From: Homarus americanus
Taxonomy: Eukaryota > Arthropoda > Malacostraca > Decapoda > Nephropidae
DNA length: 64,000 nt
NCBI RefSeq assembly: GCF_018991925.1
Contig: NW_024720711.1
Span: 5,948,528 to 6,012,527, forward strand
Direction of reading: 5' to 3'
Part shown: in pieces, positions 27,006 to 49,147 of the stretch
Layout of the letters: every line of letters starts with the position of its first letter
Position numbering within the stretch: position 1 is the stretch's first letter
Translations under genes and position numbers: made by a program
The notes under the pieces: generated by a model
Told to the model about the DNA's origin: nothing
Databases searched by the model: none
What the model saw: only the letters and a program-made list of their open reading frames with translations

Positions 27006-27998
27006 CAGGTATTCCCCACGTTACGGAAACTCAGATTGTGGAAAATCGCCCATGCGAGATTTTTAATTTATGACCACTAAATTCGGGATATGGCCTGCAA
27101 AGTCAACCTTACGGAAATGGGGCAAATTTTCAAAAGTTTCTAGAAAAAAATGATGTTATAGAAGAAATAAATAAATATTAAAATTTATTTGGTGTGGATT
27201 TCTTGGTGTTTGCTACCACCAAGCTTGGGTATGCAGTTTGTGTGTGTGTATGTTCACTGGATTTCTGGACCCCAGCTCTTGGGTTTAACACTTGTATACA
27301 TATCTTATTCAAGACTGTCCTGTGTATTCCCCTTCTTCAAGATGAGTGGAAAGAGGCCATCAAGCGCAAGTGAAAGCAGTGGTGCTAAAAGAGCCTGTAA
27401 AGGAATTATGTTGGATATAAAACTTGATGTTTAATGGAGGTTTGATGTGGGAGAAAAACTCCCATTGCACCACCTCACCTCACACAGCATTGAACATAAT
27501 TTTTAGTAAGTTAAATTAAAATATTTTGTGTATTTATTGTCATATATAAAATAATCAGTGTACGGTATCTCAAAAATGTATCTATCCACACTGTATGAAA
27601 CATGTATAAACACTATGAGACCACGGATGATAGATATTTGGATAGGCATTTACTTTGGTGTACTGTATAGTTTAACATAAGTAATGCAATGTGTCTATTT
27701 CTGTGTAGTGTAATTTATATGATGTTCAGTTACCAAGTGTAGTAGGACCAGTATGCCACAAAGCCATGCATACCAACCCTCCTGGGACATGAGTTGAATG
27801 TAGCATTTTGGAAGTCATTGGATCCATCCTGGCAGATACTTTTTTAAGATCCTGTACATTATGTGCTAAAAAGTGTGTATTTGTATTCATAAGTGTGCTT
27901 TTATTACTTGTTTTTTATATATGTCAGTGGGAAAATGGGGTTAATGTTAGGGTCAACATTTCAAGGATGCATCCCTTCCTTAACCTGGGGGATTACTG
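27006..27998 (+). mobile_element. pogo/Tigger-like element with transposase N-terminal remnant
   Basis: Ends CAGGTATTCCCCACGTTACG and the inverse CCTGGGGGATTACTG, flanked by TA (27004-27005, 27999-28000). An ATG near 27342 opens MSGKRPSSASESSGAKRACK, then GIMLDIKLDV and a stop. This resembles the first residues of Tigger/Jerky transposases. The rest of the transposase is missing. Confidence 0.7.
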
Positions 27999-28000
27999 TA

Positions 28001-29034
28001 CCTGAAAGGCAAGCAGTGAAATAAATTGTACATTGAACATAAATATTAAACCTCCTTTTAAATTACTAAAAGAAAACCAATAAAACAAATTGTACGGACA
28101 CTGAACAAAAGCAACAATTCTTATTAAAGATTACTGAAAGAAATCTAAACAAATATTCTGGTAATTTGTTACTAATTACTAACAGAAAACCAGTGAAAAT
28201 TTAACGTTATTTATAAGGTACTGTACAAAAGTCCCACACAATCTGAAAATTTTATTCTAACATCTCTTTCATTGATCCTCACTTATCCTAAAGATGGTCA
28301 GATAAAAAAATTCTAATAAATTAAAATCAGATCACCACCTCACCCCGTGGTGAACCCTGATAGCTTTCCGATAAGGTATTGACTACAGTATATATATTGT
28401 ATTTGGTTTAACAATTACCGTACAATAGTTAGGTATTTATTTTTTTCATGAACCAATTTAATATTTAGGTACAGCGCCCTTTTTGTCATTGGGAAATGGA
28501 ACCATTTGGATAATGAGGGATACCAGTATTTTCATGCTAAAAAGGTATGGAAAAGTACAAAACAATTGTGTTTTGTCATTTAGGCACAAGTTCACCTTAC
28601 ACTTTACATAAGACATTTCTTTTACCTTTGTAACCTGGCCTTTTGCACATTATTTTTATATCTTCTACATTAGGCCAGTGGTCAACTCCATCAGATTGGA
28701 TAGGTTTATCAGGAAGGATTGAGCTGATTTTCCCACCTTAGGCTTCTTGACACTATTGTGGAAGGGATTTTTTCTTTAGATCTCCAGATCATTTTCACCA
28801 AGGAAAATACAGTTTTGATTTTCAAGAATGTCTAATCTTAGCAACTGAAAGTTGTATGGATCCCATCTATATAGGAGCCAGCTGTTCACTTAACCATGTC
28901 AATCATGTGGAAATGAGAATGGTAGTGTTTTTTATCTTATATTTATTCTATAAAAAGCTATTAGGCATTCTGCAAGTCACCTCCTCCCATTAACTCATAC
29001 TGGCTGATAATGTCAGGGTATTGAACTTCACATG
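28001..29034. other. Intergenic, no supported gene
   Basis: AT-rich sequence. No coding, RNA or repeat structure stands out. Confidence 0.5.
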
Positions 29035-29036
29035 TA

Positions 29037-29289
29037 CAGTCTCGTTCAAGATTCTTCGAACACTGCTGGAAACAGCTGGCAACTCAAGGCCGTTTGTTTA
29101 CTATAGTAAGTAGTAAAAATTATGAATGAATGTAAAAGTGATCGGTGATTGGTTACTTAGTTCCCCGTTGCTTAATTAATGGTTGAGTATTGTTGTTTCG
29201 TATCATATTATACTACGTACTATAGTAAACAAACAGCCTTGAGTTGCCAGCTGTCTCCAGTAGTGTTCAAAGAATCTTGAACGAGACTG
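29037..29289. mobile_element. Tc1/mariner-type MITE (253 bp)
   Basis: Inverted arms of about 75 bp start CAGTCTCGTTCAAGATTCTT and end AAGAATCTTGAACGAGACTG. They are flanked by TA at 29035-29036 and 29290-29291. The CAGT end and TA target are characteristic of Tc1/mariner-type elements. Non-coding. Confidence 0.85.
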
Positions 29290-29762
29290 TACAAAGGAGC
29301 TTGTAGTCTTATGTGGATACTGGTCTGAGAGGGTTTCTGTGGCAAATGTTGACACAATATGCACACTTTTGTTGTCATTCACTTGACATATGGAACTTCT
29401 GTATCTGAACCTGTACTTTTTACTTCTGAGCCTCTACCTTTTCTCAATAGCACTTTATCAACATCCTTTCCTTTTTTACTCTTGGTTAAAGGTGGGACAA
29501 ACACATTCCCACAACACCAAGATGTCTGATAAAAGTCAAGGAGATGAACCAGCTATAATAAAATTTAGTACTGTACATTGTTGAAACACCTTCAGGTCTA
29601 GCACTCCAGGATCATCCACAAAGTCTAATCTTCCCTGTGTAAGGCAAGAAATCATGTCGTATACTTACTCTCTGCCAAAAGAATCAGTTTGCAGCCCCAT
29701 TTGTGAGGCTTACCAGGTATGTACTGCTTTATTGAACTGTGTCCTTTGAAAGGTACTATTAG

Positions 29763-30000
29763 TTTATTAATGCATATATTTTGTGTCAGGAATCTGCTCC
29801 TCCTACTGAACCTATGCACTTTCCTATAATCTCCACTCGTAGGGTTGCTGGTGTGTTATCCAGGATGGGTGTGTGTAAAGCTCATGGACCGGATGGAATT
29901 ACCCCCTCGCGTTCTGAGGGAGTGTGCTGAAGTTCTGGTCCCTGTGCTTGCTTGCCTCTTCCGCCTTTGCCTCAAAACCCAAATTTGTCCTCTAGTTGTG
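29763..30000 (+). mobile_element. Jockey/I-like LINE RT fragment
   Basis: Reads GVCKAHGPDGIT in one frame and VLRECAEVLVPVLACLFRLC in another, separated by a frameshift. This is the conserved K..GPDGI..VL..C...L.P.L..LF motif that opens the RT domain of many LINEs. Confidence 0.75.
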
Positions 30001-31102
30001 TAAGTTGACTTTTGTTGATAAATAAAACTGTTACTGTACTGTATACTTACAGGTATATACGTTCTTCTGCCTCTATATAATAGTTGTTCATGTTAATAAT
30101 TTTTTCTTGTTCTACCTATATGTTTATTTTTAATCTTCCTTGATGTTTCGAGAGGTTCTGTATGTTAACTATATTTTACGACATTCTATACAGTCATTCG
30201 GTTTGAATTTCCTTATTGTGCCTTTAAGTTAACGATCAATGCTATGATGGAATTTGGGGTACCTTCCCACACCTCTCTCCACTGTGCTCGTCTGCATGTT
30301 GGTCGAGACATTAACTCAACATTTTCTCTTATACCTCACATTTATGACCAAAACTGCATGGAGTTTAAGCCATCATTACACTTGTTAACGATTTTTGCCA
30401 CATACACCACTACACACTCACGAACACATGCTTACACCTCTACACACACACACACACACACTCACTTTGCCTTCATGAGTCTCACCTGGGATCTCTAACT
30501 CTTTCATCATGAAAAACTCTCCTCTGCCCACGTTTTATCCCTCATTTAAGACATATACACCTTCTAACATGAGGTACAACTTGAAACATACAACTCAAAA
30601 CATGAAAGCAAAGATGTCTCTTACATACTGCAAGTCAACTTCAACTCCAATGTTGTACAGTATATAGAACAACTTGACCCGTCACGGTGTTGTTGTTGTC
30701 ACTACTTTCTAAGTAGAAAGTTAATTGGTCAGTAAAATTACATATTTATGATATAATAATGTATACAAAACAATAGTACTGATATCAGAAATAATAATAA
30801 TAATAGCAGAAACCCACTTTTACAGCAGTAAAAAATAATTAATGAATGGCAAAGAATAAATGGGAATGTATATTCACGGTGGCCTCCCTGTGTGTATTGT
30901 AACGAGAAAAGTTTCAAAAAGTGAAAGTAATAATTACTTTCACTTAGCACAACTATTGTGACAATGGACAAGAAAAATGAATTATTCCTTAATGCTAGAT
31001 TGTTGATGTAACCTCATAAGGTAAGTTTCAGGCATAATTAATTTACAAGTGACATTAATAAATTCTGTTTGATGTCTTATATACTGTATATACCAATGAA
31101 TT

Positions 31103-31105
<3 letters not shown>
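30001..31105. other. Intergenic, no supported gene
   Basis: Includes a (CA)n run near 30440-30460. No gene is supported. Confidence 0.5.
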
Positions 31106-31109
<4 letters not shown>

Positions 31110-31171
<62 letters not shown>

Positions 31172-31175
31172 TATA

Positions 31176-31249
<74 letters not shown>
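31110..31249. repeat. (TA)n microsatellite, interrupted
   Basis: About 140 bp of TA units with small interruptions near 31164-31182. Confidence 0.95.
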
Positions 31250-31253
<4 letters not shown>

Positions 31254-31328
31254 CTTGATAAAATCAACGTACCTTAGCTTTCGTCTTTATTCAAGACATC
31301 TTTTGCCTCCTTGAATTAGCCACTGAGA

Positions 31329-32017
<689 letters not shown>

Positions 32018-32019
32018 TA

Positions 32020-32102
<83 letters not shown>
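32018..32102. repeat. (TA)n microsatellite
   Basis: About 85 bp of TA dinucleotide. Confidence 0.95.
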
Positions 32103-32105
<3 letters not shown>

Positions 32106-32879
32106 CTGTTACCTTTTTTTCACTGATAATGGACATAATGCACTAATATTAACTATGGGAGTGACGCCTGATAGGGAAACGTAACATGATTACCTTCACA
32201 TAGGGAGGTGAGGGTGTGGGGGAGGGACGTCTCGGTCATTTCTCACATAGAAAATGACAGTGGAGAACTACATGCTTGTTGTGATGATGATGATGAGAGA
32301 GAGAGAGAGAGTAGTATTCCAATGTCTTACGCAACAGATTCTCACAGTGACTTTCTTACAGAGATAAAACAATCAATTCTCCACAGTTTAAAACACAGAA
32401 AAAATAAAAATAAAAAAGCTTTACATGAAACGCAGCAGATTAACGCCGAGGGAATTATGTTCTCCAAACTGCTTCATCAGCTCGTAACAATGAAACATTA
32501 AGACCTCACCACGATAACTGTTCCGGGGAATGGAAGTTAAAATGTGTGAATGGCGGTGCTAGGTTTTTTAGTTTAACAAATTTATTGACTAAGCTTGGAG
32601 TGGTGAATGTATCTGTGGTGTACAGCGGTGAACGTATATATGTGTGTGTGGTGAACGTATCTGGACGTTGGACGTAACTGGACAATGGACGCATCCGTGG
32701 GGTGAACAGCGGTGAACTTACAGTATGTGGACAGTGCTGAATGTTGAAAATATCTTTGCGTTTCTGGAGAGTGAACATATTTAAGCGGTGGTGGGTGGTG
32801 AAATTAACTGCATAATGAACTTATTCGTGCGTTAAACGGGGGTGAACCTTACTGTTGCTATTTTACTGTTGTTGCTGTT

Positions 32880-33000
32880 CTGTCAGAGAGTGTTGTGACG
32901 GCACCGAGTGAGACCTCTTTCAAGACCAGACTTGACCAACACTGGAGCAGGTTCAGATACATTGAGGAACCAGTTCATGCCCAGTACTTGCCAACAGTGC
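32880..33000 (+). mobile_element. LINE C-terminal remnant
   Basis: The plus strand reads VVTAPSETSFKTRLDQHW, then SRFRYIEEPVHAQYLP. The SFKTRLD.HW block is the C-terminal motif of CR1/Jockey-type elements; compare SFKTKLDRHM in the LINE at 2.2 kb. Confidence 0.55.
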
Positions 33001-33409
33001 ATAACAGAGACGTGACTGATCGCTCAATTGGCTAACGAGCCGATCAGTGGCGAAGAGGATAAAGGTAAAAAGTAAAAGTACTACTACTGCTGTTACCACT
33101 GCTCTGCTGCTGATGATACTGCTGTGTTGACGGAAATCAGCTTTTCACAGGTGAATGAAAAGGAGCGGAAGGAACTAATTGGAGAGAGAGAGAGAGAAGT
33201 ACAATGTCGACATGTTGGAATCAGAAGTGTGAGTTACTTAAACCCTCACTGTCTGTATGTATATCAGCGTGGGTGTCTGTCTTGTCTTGACTCACCCCTC
33301 GACCGTGACAAAACGGGCGTGTACTAACCGCATATAATTATGAGGTAAAGTTATCATCATCACCGTCTACCTTCACTCACGTCTGTCTATTAGTTTTACT
33401 GAATAAAAT

Positions 33410-33565
33410 TGTACACAACTGAAGCTGCTATGCTGCGTCTTGTACACACCTGAAACTGCTATGCTGTGTCATACACAACTGAAGCTGCTATGCTGTGTCT
33501 TGTACACACCTGAAGCTGCTATGCTATGTCTTGTACACAGCTGAAGCTGCTACACTGCATATTGC
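33410..33565. repeat. About 32-bp minisatellite
   Basis: Roughly five units of CTGAAGCTGCTATGCTGTGT followed by CTTGTACACAC, with some length variation. Confidence 0.8.
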
Positions 33566-33630
33566 GTTACGCTGTGAACTTATACAGTATTATCTGATGA
33601 GAGATACTGAGAAAATATATGGCAGTAAAG

Positions 33631-34647
33631 CAGTGGCGGCGCCAAGGGTTGGCTTGGGGGGCTGCAGCCTCCCGATTATCTCCAACAGCCCCCCAAAAGC
33701 CACCCCAAAATTCATGGCAGGGTATCTGGCAAGATGCAGTTCATTTGTGTGAAGCAGCTGGTATTGATGTTCAACAAGAAAAAGTGCGACAACGATCTCA
33801 GCCACACCATTTACAAGAGTTTGTTGTTGGTTCTCAACTTGGATACCGTCAGAAAATGACTACTTCTCATTTATTTTGTACACATGCTTACTCTCCTGTC
33901 ATAGACAAGTTAGTCAACGAATTAAACAGACGATTTTCAAACAATTCGTGTAGCATACTGAAGGGTTCATCAGCGTTGAATCATCAAGATGCTTCATTAA
34001 AAGAGTAATCTTGTATTCTGAAAATGGCATTTCACTATGGTAGCAAAAAGGAAAATTTAAGTGTTGAGCTTCATCAAGTACGACGTCTTGAGAAAAAACA
34101 ACAGGGTCATACTGTACTATCACTTCTCCACTTGAGTTTACTACTTTGCTCAAACCATACCGTGATGCTTTCATAGATCTGTATAAGCTGGTGTGCATCA
34201 GTGTGATTTTGCCAGTTAATTCTGCAGCATGTGAACACAGTTTTTCCTGTCTGCGACTGACAAAAACTTACTTGAGGAACAGCAGTAGTGATGGCAGAAC
34301 AGATGTTGCAGTTATATCTATAAATTCGAAAAGAGCCAAGATGCTGAAGGATGAAGATATCATATCCTCATTATTTTGATGGCTTGCATATTGATGTAAT
34401 ATCATTATGTAATTCTTGTTCTTATTCTTTTGTATGTACAATTGCATTGTTTCTCAATCTTATGTAAAGTGTGAATAAATGCATCTTCAGAAAACTGCTA
34501 TTTTTATTGATATGTAATATACATTCTAAGTAAAAAGAGTGCGCTTGCTCTGCAAACGCAGCTTCGAGACAAGTCCCCAAGCTCCCTCTTCCAACCAGAT
34601 TGCCACCCGTAAGCCCCTCCTATATAGAAATTCTGGAGCCGCTGCTA
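33631..34647 (+). mobile_element. hAT-family transposon, internally deleted, with 8-bp target duplication
   Basis: Terminal sequences CAGTGGCGGCGCC and GGAGCCGCTGCTA are inverted relatives. The flanks carry an exact 8-bp duplication, CAGTAAAG (33623-33630 and 34648-34655), the hallmark of hAT insertion. Inside are two broken transposase pieces. One (about 33720-34008) has WQDAVHLCEAAGIDV and HLFCTHAYSPVIDKLV. The other (about 34146-34379) has the hAT C-terminal dimerisation motif NSAACEHSFSCLRLTKTYLR. The frame is interrupted between them, so this is a fossil. The motif context suggests the ZMYM1-like subgroup. Confidence 0.9.
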
Positions 34648-34859
34648 CAGTAAAGTGTGTGAGAGGCGTGACCCGTCGGGGTGTGTCGTGTGTTAGCAGA
34701 AGACATTACTGTTAACATGATAATCTTCAACTGGGTGACGCACACACTCCTCCACACACATACACTCACTGGCATAACAGGTTTACATGTGCACATGCTG
34801 GATTATACACACAAACACCCACACAGGCTTACACACAATATGTACAACTACTTCTACAC

Positions 34860-35170
34860 ACATACACAGCAACACATGCACCCCAACACATGTACACATA
34901 CACATACACAGCAACACATACTGTACACCCCAACACATACATACATACACAGCAACACATACACCCCAACACATACACACATACACAGCAACACATACAC
35001 CCCAACACATACACACATACACAGCAACACATACACCCCAACACATACACACATATACAGCAACACACACACTCCAACACATACACCCCAACACATACAC
35101 ACATACACAGCAACACATACACCCCAACACATACACACATACACAGCAACACACACACCCCAGCACATAC
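34860..35170. repeat. CA-rich 36-bp minisatellite
   Basis: The word ACAGCAACAC recurs at roughly 36-bp spacing. Long open frames in all directions here are Thr/His or Cys/Val artefacts of the repeat. Confidence 0.9.
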
Positions 35171-36480
35171 TCACCAGTTGTCATGGCATGATAGCGGAGG
35201 TTTGTAGCAAGTCATCTTCCCCCGAGATGTTGTTTATGACTGACACACATGCCGTATGTGTGTGTGTGTGTGTGTGTGCTATGGGTTTAAATGGATCACT
35301 TTGCTTATTAGTATTTACAGTACTTGTACACCCAAGTATGTTTTTGTGATTTTTACATTTGTTCACTCACACACACACACACACACACATACACACCACT
35401 ACCACGACTACTACCATTACCATCACTATCACCAATTCAACCACGACCACTACCACTTACAACTGTTTTCCCACCACCACCGTTACCAAATACTTTTCTA
35501 ACGAATATCACAACGGTACAGTACATCACCTGTCCCTCAACTTAATATTTTCCTGCAGGTGGGACGTGCATGTGGATGTATAGGTGGGTGAGCAGGTGAT
35601 TGGATGTGTAGGTGGTGCACCACACACACACACACACACACTCGGGTATCTCAGAATCCAACTCATGGTAAAAGCGAGGGTCATGGTGGTGGCCGTTGCG
35701 AGGGAGAAACCGTGGCAGGCGGGAGGCGGGCGCGTGCACAGCCTATTCCTCTCACTGCTTCCTCTGCTGCCGCTGGTGACACCTGTGCCGCTGATGTCGG
35801 TGGTGTTGTTGTCGCTGTAGGAGTCACTTGGAACTATTGGAGTCTGCCAGTGAGCTGTCGTTGTGAACGTTCTCTTGGAGTCGTCGCTGGCTGGTCTACG
35901 ACACAGCATCGTTAACCAGAGGAAAACTTGGACTGGCTCGGCATTAGTTGTAGCTGGAGGGAACCTTTATCACAAATAACTGAGGTGTAGATTATGAGTT
36001 TCCCTGGACCTAGTGGAAGAATTACCTCCAGTGGCCATCAAAGACCCAAGTAATAGAGAGAAAAATCCCATTGTTTCCTGAGTTAGAAGAACCTTTAGCA
36101 TAGTTACTGAAATGACCAGCAAGGACAGGCCTCGTACCTGACGCGTTAGTCCCTGTCGTCAAGTCCTCGGAAATATTAAAGTACGGAAGTATAAAGTGTC
36201 AAGAAAAACCACAGTGCGATCTAACTTGTGTGTTCAACCCTAACAATACTCTGACTCTGGGTTTTGCACAACTTCAAAATACGAAAGCTTGATCTTATCC
36301 TTACATGAACTGACAGCTACGTAAACACGGGACTTTTCTGCGGTCGACAGGCAAACCGTGTTCCGGATTCAACATAAACATGGCATGTCAACACTTGGCT
36401 TCCTCCAGTTCTGCGTCTACAGCGGTCACTTGTGTATAGCCAGTGTTTGGAGGGTTAGGTGAGTCACGTGTCCGTAACGG
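35171..36480. other. Intergenic, CA-rich, no supported gene
   Basis: Several (CA)n/(TG)n runs (about 35256-35278, 35369-35390, 35622-35641). Overlapping short frames around 35526-35915 have no recognisable motif. Confidence 0.45.
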
Positions 36481-36782
36481 AAGCGAGTGTTATGTCCCGT
36501 TGTGTGTGTGTTGCGTTACTGCTGTTTGTTGGAGTAGACGTTACTTCAACTTGAGAAATTTGGCGTTTGTTACTTAATTGACTGTCACAACTGTTACTTG
36601 AAAAGTGCAACATTAGTTACGTAAGAAGTAATGCGTTACTTCTACTTGAAGAAATTTGACATTATTGCTACTTAGTGGACGCTGACATTGTTTTTTCCAG
36701 ACTAGTGTGACGTTGCAGCTACTTGAAGAAGTTTGAAGGTACTACTACTTGGTGGGCAATGCTGTTACTGTTACTTGAGGTG

Positions 36783-36790
36783 TGACGTCA
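36783..36790. promoter_or_regulatory. Perfect CRE palindrome upstream of the SVWC gene
   Basis: TGACGTCA lies about 270 bp upstream of the ATG at 37057. It is the consensus CREB/ATF site. Whether it is in the promoter is unknown, because the transcription start was not identified. Confidence 0.3.
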
Positions 36791-37056
36791 CTACCACATG
36801 GTAAGCATCACACTCGCCCCTAAGTGAAGGCACATGACGGTTTATGAATATGAGGAACTTGCCGCTGTCTCTAACATAGCCCAGTGTGATGCCGCAGTTG
36901 TGATAAAGAACTGTGACACATCAGAGCACTTATTATTATTATTATTATTATCATCAGAGAGAGGGAGAGAGAACGAGACAGCAGTTACTTCTCCACCACT
37001 GAACCCGCCACCTTGGTAACCCTACAAGAGGTACTGTGAGGAGCCGTGTGGTCACC

Positions 37057-46234
<9,178 letters not shown>

Positions 46235-47320
46235 TGATACCAGAGGCGCATGTGGGTGTTGTGCTGCGCTATAGGCTAATGTTATCATACTAGATCGAAG
46301 GTGTATTTATATTTCGTAAACAAACAAGCTTGCTTGCTTCACTTTTAACCTCTAGTTGTTGTTGTCGTGTTCTTCTCTCACATGTACAGTATTATATAAA
46401 AGTAAGAAAGAATACAAGTGTTGGTGATGATGATCAAATACTTACCATCTACTTCTTCCTCAACACTACACATTCTTCCTCCTTTATTATTGAAACTTTT
46501 CATCCTCATTTTTGTTGTAGAAGCAGAGGAAGGACTACACGAGGTCTTCTTGTCAGCTGCTTTATGGTGGTTATTACGTGAAATACTTTAACTCATTACA
46601 CACACACACACACACACGTTTGTTGTGGTAGAGCCTCGCGTCTTGGCTATCAGTACTTTTGGCATTATTGAGTTTACTATATCATTAAAGCACGTAGTGA
46701 AATATTGTCATGCACTAACTTCCAAATAATTTTAAGTTTGTTATTTATTATTGCTCTAAACAATACCTTAATTTTTGTTTGTTGTATTGAAAGTGGAAGA
46801 TACCTTTTTTTTTTAGGGTGGGACAGACAGTTGTGTGTCTGTTTCTTCAGCTTCCTGTAGTCTGTATGAAGGTCCATGAGGGATAAAGGTGATACATATA
46901 CCAATTTAGTCTGCATGGCTCACTAGACTCTCAGGCGTTGACGATAAACTTCCCTAATGTGGTGAGTGCGGCCTCGGGGTACACAGGTCCAGCCAGCCAC
47001 TACACTAAATTATGACCCTGATAACCGCGACCAAAAAACAAGAGAAAATGGTCGGTAGAGAAGATTATATATATTTTTTATTACTTAACATATTAAAGTT
47101 TACATCTTGTGTGTATTTGTATATGAATAAATAATACTTAGACACTGTATCTTAAATTCCTAGTGTCTTTATATCATGTTATAATGCTTTATAGTAACAT
47201 GTGGTAAGTGTATGGACTCTAATAAACAACGTCTCACTGTTTTTAAATGATTTTGTATTAATATTTATCAAGTTATTTCCTACCAGTCATCAGTTACTTT
47301 TATTTATTGTTAAGAAGAGA
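46235..47320. other. SVWC gene 3' UTR and intergenic DNA
   Basis: AATAAA hexamers at 47126-47131 and 47221-47226 are candidate polyadenylation signals. No further open frame is supported. Confidence 0.4.
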
Positions 47321-47325
47321 TGTGT

Positions 47326-47656
47326 TATAGCGCGTTTTTTCCCCAGCTGAGAAAAGATGCCCCGCCCCCTCCCCAAGATATATAGCTAAATTATATAAAG
47401 ATACATTCATTATTTCAAACATAAGCACGTAGGAAGTTTACCAGAAGTATTATACATGAATTAACTGTTAAACTCTGGTAGAAAATTCACGCTTTCGGAA
47501 GATGCATTTAATATAATATACAAAATGCATCTTACCCAGCATAAACTTCCTACGTGCTTATGTTTGAAATAATGAATGTATCTTTATATAATTTAGCTAT
47601 ATATCTTGGGGAGGGGGCGGGGCATCTTTTCTCAGCTGGGGAAAAAACGCGCTATA
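47326..47656. mobile_element. Fold-back MITE (331 bp) with near-perfect arms
   Basis: The left arm starts TATAGCGCGTTTTTTCCCCA and the right arm ends TGGGGAAAAAACGCGCTATA. The arms are about 113 bp and appear perfectly complementary, with a spacer of about 100 bp. The outer TA dinucleotides could be the target duplication. Non-coding. Confidence 0.9.
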
Positions 47657-48480
47657 GTCAGTTTATCTGTTGTTTTAAGTGTTTTCTTGTATGAACAAAA
47701 TGTTCACTTTAATATTATTTTTAATTTCACAATAGAACAATGTTGTTAATTAGGCCTACCCCTGTGTTGTGACACACACACACACACACACACACTATGA
47801 AGGAAAGTGAATTAAAAGACCATATGTATAAGTAACAGTTTGATACAGTAAGTAGTTAACATTCACCAGGACCTGTCAACATACAGCTGGTAAATAATTA
47901 CAGGTAAACATTTATTTAATAAAAATTGAAAAAATTAACATTTAATATTTATTTAAAAAATTACAAATTGGTGAGTAAACATTTGATAAGTGAACATTAA
48001 TAAGAGAACAACTAACAAATGAATATCTGATAAACATTCAGCAAGGAAATAATTTTTAAGTGAACATTTAATAAGTAAGAGAACATTTACGAGGTAATTA
48101 TAAAACATTTGTATCGTTAACACGTGATCATTTAACAATGGAATAAACAATAATAATAAATACTTTTAATTTGTAAAGTAGATAAATATTTGACTAACAG
48201 TAGAAGTGACGTTAAGGAAGTATCGCTCACGTCTTTACACGCAGAGTAAACTTAATGTACACACAACAAAAATCCTTAACGAACACACAAATCGTTCTAT
48301 ACTGAAACATATAATAATGAAAACTATTCTGACCATTAATTAGTTGAAACCCAGAACCTGAACCATGGTGGTGTTCCAGGCTGGACGGTGACAATGATAG
48401 AGCCATTAGACCTGAGGGTGATGCACACACTTCCCGTTCTCTCTGTTCAGAAGAGTGACTGGCGTTAGGAACCCCAGCTT
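47657..48480. other. Intergenic, no supported gene
   Basis: AT-rich, with a (CA)n run at about 47773-47796 and weakly repeated AACATTTA-like words (47880-48160). Confidence 0.45.
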
Positions 48481-48484
48481 CTCC

Positions 48485-48800
48485 GTTATTGGAAACTCCA
48501 ATTACTCAGGTCTCAAATAATAATTCAGGTCATAATAATTACTCAGGTCTTAATGATAACTCAGGTCTTAATAATTCAGGTCTTAATAATAATTCAGATC
48601 TTAATAATAACTCAGGTCTAAATAATTCAGGTCATAATAATTACTCAGGTCTTAATGATAACTCAGGTCTTAATAATAACTCAGGTCTAAATATCTCAGG
48701 TCTTAATAATTCAGGTCTTAATAGTATCTCAGGTCTTAAAAATAACTCCGGTCTTAATAATAACTCAGGTCTTAATAACTCAGGTCTCAAATAATAACGC
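48485..48800. repeat. 15/18-bp minisatellite downstream of the first DM4/DM12-like gene
   Basis: Units of AATAATTCAGGTCTT with 18-bp variants. The Asn-Ser-Gly-Leu open frame here is a by-product of the repeat. A looser CCAGTGGTCTCCT repeat follows at 48868-48985, up to the stop codon of the gene. Confidence 0.9.
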
Positions 48801-48981
48801 AGGTCTCAGTTAATAACTGGAACCAAAGTTAACATTCCCAGGAATAACTAACGAGGATTTCCACGACCAGTGGTCTCCTAGGGTCCTTAGGGCCAGTGGT
48901 CTCCTGGGGTCCCTAGGGTCAGTGGTCTCCTATGGTTCCAAGGGCCAGTGGTCTCCTCGGGTCTCGAAGGCCAGTTGTCTC

Positions 48982-49147
48982 CTAAGGTAAGTAGCCCATG
49001 ACAGTGTGTACCAGCTGGGCACCGCTGTAGGGACAGGTAGAGTACACCTGGCCACAGCTACCGCCGGACTGTCCGAGACCTTTGGCGAGCTTGTATTCCT
49101 GCAGGGCGCCCTTGGGCGTGAACCCTGACCTCGGCATCTGGCCTGGG
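48982..49147 (-). CDS. DM4/DM12-like paralog A, exon 2 (with stop)
   Basis: 166 nt, the same length as in paralog B. Encodes PGQMPRSGFTPKGALQEYK and onward, ending VMGYLP and TAG. The acceptor is CATCAG. Confidence 0.75.

Noticed and set aside
32208..32501. 97-codon frame with an acidic then basic composition
   Set aside because: No motif, no splice partners, and it overlaps a (GA)n run; not supported.
34681..35349. 222-codon Thr/His-rich frame and several antisense Cys/Val frames
   Set aside because: All arise from the CA-rich 36-bp minisatellite, which is open in many frames.
35526..35909. 127-codon minus-strand Ser/Thr-rich frame
   Set aside because: Overlaps CA/TG repeats, has no signal peptide or domain, and overlaps other equally long frames on the opposite strand.
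48489..48794. 101-codon Asn/Ser/Gly/Leu repeat frame
   Set aside because: A 15/18-bp minisatellite without signal peptide, splice sites or homology; most likely non-coding.
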